A stretch of DNA of 64,000 bases, from assembly GCA_002900995.3 (NCBI GenBank), contig CM035304.1:2884823-2948822 (forward strand), read 5' to 3'. Positions 59,521-64,000 of this stretch are shown piece by piece. Made by a program: the position numbers and the translations under genes. This stretch comes from Ganoderma boninense (Eukaryota; Basidiomycota; Agaricomycetes; Polyporales; Polyporaceae). Under the pieces are notes generated by a model. It searched no databases. It was given only the letters and a program-made list of their open reading frames with translations, and was not told the DNA's origin. Each line of letters begins with the position of its first letter. The first letter of the stretch is position 1.

Positions 59521-61091
59521 TTCTGGGCGCCAGTCAGCTTCACGGCTTGGACTTTGACCACGATGACGATTCCCGCTCCGACCTCGAGACTCACCTGCTG
59601 CTCGCACTGAATTCTCCGCGTATACACTGAAGAAAGTGTTTGTGCTGGGACGTCGAAGCTGGCGACTTGTATGTTGCTATAAGCCTAGTTGTTGCGACGT
59701 TCCTGGTCGAGTCGTTCATGAAGCTTCTGGCATCTGTCTGCATCCCCGCGCGATCACGTTTGCTTCTGCTCTATTCTCCAGCTTTCTCCCATCATCGATC
59801 GCGTGGCACAATGTATCTTCCGCTTGATCTAACCCTGCCGTGGAAGCAGTACTTACGATGCAGCTTCGTGCCTCAAGGCTCAGAGGCAGGCCGAGTGTCG
59901 ACTGCCTGCGGTAGTAGGTACAATTTCATTGTGTTCAAGATGCGTTCAGCGTCTCTGATTATGCACATCACAGGAGCAAGGCCAGGAGGTGATTCTCTAC
60001 GAGTCTTCTCATGAGAATTGGAGGACGTTCTGGGGAGTCCCAAGGTGGCTTGTATCGGAATCCCGTCCGAGTCCTCTTTATCGTCACGAGCTCAGCGCCT
60101 CAGGAGTCGGGATACGTGCCGAAGGAGGGGAGAGCACACGTGTTCGTGGGTGCATAGTTGCAACAGTTGCGAAGGCACAGGCACAACGCAGGTGGAGTGT
60201 AATGTCGAGGTCGCTCAGGACGGGGACGCGAACTGCGAGACTGGTATGGTGGGGGATCCCGTTCTCAGCGTCGTAGCAGGTTCAGCATGGCTCAAGGTTC
60301 CGAGTTTATTTTGGATTCTTACCAGTCTCATTCAGTGACATCTTGTCAGAGCCCACGAAGTGCTGCGATCTTTCAGCTGGCCCGTGGTCAAGAACATTGT
60401 AACGGTCTTCCAGAGAGGCAAGGAAGCTCAACGAAGTGATCAAAGGTGCGCGGAGCCTTTGGCACGCACATGCGTCGTCATCACCTTATTCTGTCATGGC
60501 AAGGCATCCGACATATGATCATCACCATCGAAAATCCTTCTCGTGGCACAGAACGATACGGGCCTTGTGAACTACGGGACGACAAATCATCATGGGCCGA
60601 GAAATCCTCAGCCCTGGTGCGTGTTTTAACATGTCCTGCCGGATTTCCTCTCTTCTGACATAATGATCGTGCAGGCATGTAGACGTACTCCATGCTGTCA
60701 CGCTTTGATCTCATCGGCTCCCGACTCGGAGAATCACGCCGCACTGGCAGGATGTACGCGGGCCTCCCACGCGGATCGTAAAGCGATGCTTCGGTGACTA
60801 TACTCCATCTACGTAGAAACACGGATCATGTGTGGACTCATGTGCAGTGCTCCGCATGGACAGAATCAAACCAGATCAAACCATGGCCAGCTCGTCCGGC
60901 CGGCGGGTCTCGGAAGGCATTACGCCTCTCAGTTTACTTGGAGACCGCAGGTCTCGATGTCGAGAAGTGGCCATCGCAGCGGTACTTAAACGGACATCAC
61001 ACGTCGTCAGGACGTCGACGCCGTCGGTGTTCGTCCTCGCTCGCCCACTCACCTCCTTATCCTTCAGCCTCGTTTATCATCTCTAGTCAAG
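59521..61091. other. divergent promoter region between GNAT and GH76 genes
   Basis: The two flanking genes are transcribed away from each other. Open frames at 59640-60338 have no recognisable family; a stretch containing GDANCETGMVGDPVLSVVAG (about 60220-60280) looks mildly protein-like. A TTAAAC-type AT-rich element at about 60985-60990 lies about 105 bp upstream of the GH76 ATG and might be its core promoter. Confidence 0.4.
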
Positions 61092-62746
61092 ATGCTGTTC
61101 AACTTCGGCAAGCTCGTGTCCATGACCACTTTGGTCACCGTGCTCTCCACCCTTAGCACGTTCTCGACCTCTACTGCCGCCGCCCCGAGACCGCTGGTGC
61201 CTCGCGCGCAGTGTGCCGCGACACTGAGTACTGCTTCCGTGAGTGACCTTCGATCGCGGTCGCTGCATAGTAAGGTGGCTAACCATCAGTGACCCGTTTT
61301 CGCACACTCATACGTCAGAGCGTCGCGAATCGCCTTCAAAGCGCATACTGGAACGGAGGTGGATGGGGTATCTTCTGGACCGACGCCGTACGTATGACGT
61401 CACTCTTTCGCACATCAGTGTAGCAGCAGCTGACTGGGGCTTGTGCGGCCGCACTCAGAACACAATCGAGGACTTCTACAACCTTATGTTGGCGGACGGC
61501 TCGACGGACCTCGACGTTGCGGATTCGACCACGATCGGCAAGCTCGCGCTCCGGCAAGACCCCAATGCGTGGATCTCGCAGCTGAACGGCAGCAACGACG
61601 ATGCGGGCGTACGTGCACTACGGCAAGTGCAGTGAGATATCTGCTGACTGTGGTTCGATGTGCTGCGGCAGTGGGTGGTTCTTGCTCTGTTGAAGGTGTC
61701 CGACTACAGGAATGCCCATGGCCAGGATGGGTCTGCATACGTCGTACGTTCTCAACGATCGATCCTGTATCCGCGTCAAACCCGCTGACTGCTCTTCACG
61801 ATTCGCAGAACAGCGCGAAGATCGTTTACGATCTGATCGCTGCGGAGTGGGATACCTCCGTATGTGGCGGTGGTGGTGAGCATCTCGACGTCTTCATGCT
61901 TATCGCGAGGCTGACGGTTTTGGAATGGTCAGTATGGTGGTCCAGTGCCCACACGTACAAGAATGCGATCACGAATGAGCTATTCCTGCACACGTCTGCG
62001 AACTTGTACAACCGCTTCGGGGATTCCACCTACCTGACCAACGCGCAGCAGGTAAGCATGAAACTAGGCCTGACCGTGAGCGAATGCTGACCCTGTGTTC
62101 TGATAGACGTGGACTTGGCGTAAGCACGTCGCCGCCCGATAAGGATGCTAGAGATACTCAATCTTCTCATGTAGTCCTCAATTCCGGCATGCGCAACTCC
62201 CAGGGCCTCTGGAACGACGGGTAAGCCGTCTCGCGCATCGACGTAGATGCACGGCGACTGACATCGCCTTCCAGCCTGACGAGCTCCTGCCAGAACAACG
62301 GCCAGACGACCTGGACATACAACCAAGGCGTCGTCGCCTCGGGGCTCGCCGAGCTCTACCTCGCGACGGGCGACTCCTCCCTCCTCACGCAGGCGGAGAT
62401 CACGCTCGACGCCGCGATCTCGCTCAAGACGCAGAACGGGATCCTCAAGGAGAGCTGCGACAACGCAGACCCGACGTCGACGTGCAACAACGACCAGGCG
62501 ATGTTCAAGGGCCTCTGGATGAAGCACCTTCAGTTCTACCTCGACCGCGCGCCCGACCGCGTGTCGAAGTACGCGGACTTCATCGGGGCGCAGGAGTCGG
62601 CCGTGTACCACTACGCGACGGGCGCGGACTGGACGGTGGGGAACGTGTGGTACGCGCCGAGCAATGGCGGGTCGCTGTTCACGGCGGAGACGCAGACGTC
62701 GGGGCTCGCTGCGCATGTGTGCGCGGCGAAGTACGGGCCTTGCTGA
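61092..62746 (+). CDS. secreted GH76 endo-alpha-1,6-mannanase
   Basis: Nine exons join in frame to 383 aa: 61092-61238, 61319-61387, 61459-61608, 61672-61740, 61809-61875, 61933-62051, 62107-62119, 62175-62220, 62275-62746. The eight introns are 54-80 nt, most with CTGAC/CTAAC branch sites. A signal peptide covers about residues 1-31. Family landmarks are YWNGGGWGIFWTDA, the catalytic Asp pair in NGSNDDAGW (Asp119-Asp120), CGGGVWWSSAHTYKNAITNE, LNSGMRNSQGLWNDGLTSSC and TTWTYNQGVVASGLAELY. GH76 enzymes hydrolyse alpha-1,6-mannan; in fungi they act in cell-wall remodelling (Dfg5/Dcw1-like transglycosylases) or on external mannan. No GPI tail is seen at the C-terminus (...AAKYGPC), so it is probably secreted. 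Exon 7 is only 13 nt. Confidence 0.92.
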
Positions 62747-63064
62747 AAGGCGGGCGTTAGGGATATGGATGATACCCAAGGTAGAGATGGGATGAATGGA
62801 AGTTGCGTTGTTCTAGGATCATAGCACAACGCATGGCACGACTCATGGGAAACTCTACTCATTATTTGATACATAGGAATAAAATATACAAGGAGTGTAG
62901 GGGAACAAAGGGGGGTGTGGCAGTCCATGCTGCAGCCTCGATGGGCAATCATGAGGTTCGTCGTCGTTCATCGTCTTCTGCGTGACCTTGTACGTTGTCC
63001 GCCGACCCATTCCGGTCGCGAAGCGATAAGGACGGGATGAGGATGGGGATCGGGTAGGTGGTCT
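62747..63064. other. convergent 3' region between GH76 and small secreted gene
   Basis: This 0.32-kb stretch should hold both 3' untranslated regions. Nothing else is visible. Confidence 0.45.
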
Positions 63065-63444
63065 TCACAAAAAGTTTGCAAATACAACAGCGGCGACGAC
63101 AGCCCCCGATGATACGGTCAGGGTGCGCGATGCGCCTGATGTTGACGCAGCATCGATGGCCTCGGTAGAGTTCGCCTGCAAAGGTGTTGGTGAGTTCGAG
63201 CGTGAGTTCCTTGTCAGATGGGACGAAGTCAACGTACTCCTTGGCAGCCCTGTGGTCCTGAGCACGCGGCGTTATGGTTTGCGGCGATGACGTTGGCCTG
63301 TTTCGAGTCGATGGGAGATGCGGCAACTGCACGATTCGTGAGCGCCTTGGCCTTGGGTTTGCCATGGGCCGGGATTGAAGGGTACATACCGTGACCGAGA
63401 GTGGAAGCGGCAAGCAAAAAGAGCGTGAGCGCGCGTGCGTACAT
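63065..63444 (-). CDS. small secreted, probably GPI-anchored protein
   Basis: Three exons (63444-63390, 63326-63238, 63175-63065) with 63-nt and 62-nt introns give 84 aa. Residues 1-19 are a signal peptide (MYARALTLFLLAASTLG). The short mature region contains NHNAACSGPQGCQGANSTEA, with two cysteines and an N-glycosylation sequon (NST). The C-terminus is a Ser/Thr stretch (STSGASRTL) followed by a hydrophobic tail (SSGAVVAAVVFANFL) ending at the stop, which is the arrangement of a GPI-attachment signal. Mature protein after processing would be only about 40 residues. It is homologous to the gene at 2285-2570, with both introns at the same positions and phases. The function is unknown; it converges on the GH76 mannanase, which would fit a cell-surface role. 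Confidence 0.72.
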
Positions 63445-64000
63445 GATGAAGGCGATGTCGATGAGTGGTGGTATCACAGATGAGAGGTATACAGGTGTCG
63501 TCTGAGGACGGGACAGGAGAATGGAGCGGTTGGAGAGGGAGGCGGAGGAGCCTGAGGTCGGTCAACGAGTGAAGAGACAATGACCAACTTGATCCCTTTT
63601 TATACTGACCTTTCCCCGCCATCTTCCCCATCATCCTCGACGTTCTGGACGGTCCCCTTGTATTTTGCCGATGAGACCGTCGGGAAAGCTTGAAAGGGAT
63701 TGCCCATTTTGGATGCTCGCTTCAAGGTTCAGATCCACGTGGATAGCCTAGCGCCTGAAGGCTATTGGCTCAGCCCCTGCTCAGCTCAGCCCTCGGCCGT
63801 GGCGGGCTTAGCGCTGCAGTGCGAACTTCATCATGAGGCCGGAGCCCTCGACCTTGTACTACTACTTGCCTCCTTGTACTAATCACACATGCCGTGTAAA
63901 AGTCTGTTAGGTCAATGGTCCATTGTTCTTCGCTTACCAACACGGTATTATTCACCGACTCGGAGTTCAGGAGACAGTAGTAAGTAAGTGTAATGAATCT
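63445..64000. other. upstream flank of the small secreted gene
   Basis: Contains the promoter of the minus-strand gene ending at 63444. Beyond about 63650 no gene is recognised; a GTAAGTAAG word lies at the window edge. Confidence 0.45.
63597..63604 (-). promoter_or_regulatory. TATA box of the small secreted gene
   Basis: The minus strand reads TATAAAAA here, about 153 bp upstream of the ATG at 63444, within the range of fungal core promoters. It is the clearest TATA box in the window and suggests a strongly regulated gene. Confidence 0.5.

Noticed and set aside
62030..62779. 249-codon minus-strand open frame
   Set aside because: Antisense shadow of the last exons of the GH76 gene, produced by codon bias.
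1..64000. CRISPR arrays, prophage, rRNA operons or bacterial defence systems
   Set aside because: No regularly spaced repeats, rRNA-like sequence or prokaryotic gene organisation; spliced eukaryotic genes dominate the recognisable content.

Overview
The window looks like a nuclear contig from a filamentous basidiomycete, most likely an Agaricomycete and possibly a polypore. The evidence is many introns of 49-80 nt with GTRNGT donors, CTRAY branch sites and YAG/AAG acceptors; GC-rich coding exons; and basidiomycete-typical families (Tri5-type terpene synthase, PHO80-like cyclins, GH76 mannanase, GNAT acetyltransferase, small GPI-type secreted proteins, an RNase H1 N-terminal domain relic). There are no bacterial-style operons, and I found no convincing tRNA, rRNA or CRISPR. 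All exon structures were assembled by eye from splice signals, reading-frame phase and remembered family conservation; no search was run.

Layout. The left edge holds the N-terminal part of a SUR2-like sphinganine hydroxylase (- strand, cut by the window). It is followed by a decayed glutathione S-transferase copy, a short secreted-protein gene and a TA-flanked inverted-repeat element. At 5.1-8.0 kb an intact omega-type GST (+) converges on an intact trichodiene-synthase-type sesquiterpene synthase (-). The synthase reads through only if a 6-nt microexon is spliced in, and that microexon supplies most of the metal-binding NDxxSxxxE motif. A PHO80-like cyclin lies at 11.5-12.6 kb. From about 12.6 to 46.4 kb the window is nearly gene-free: one further cyclin (frameshifted against its paralogue), a 430-bp direct repeat pair, a 1.13-kb foldback element with long terminal inverted repeats and a perfect 9-bp target duplication (Mutator-like), and two apparently identical 481-bp MITEs 0.9 kb apart.

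The right third contains a tandem pair of broken AAA-type ATPase genes (an old relic and a younger copy with at least five frameshifts but intact introns), a third divergent cyclin, an RNase H1 N-terminal-domain relic, a GNAT acetyltransferase split by a 1.17-kb intron, an intact nine-exon secreted GH76 mannanase, and a second member of the small secreted family seen at the left edge.

Theme. The window is a patchwork of local duplication and decay: GST x2, cyclin x3, AAA ATPase x2, small secreted protein x2, plus short non-autonomous transposons. The intact enzymes suggest secondary metabolism and detoxification on the left (terpene synthase beside GST) and cell-wall or mannan remodelling on the right (GH76 beside a GPI-type small protein). 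The functional links between neighbours are inference only.
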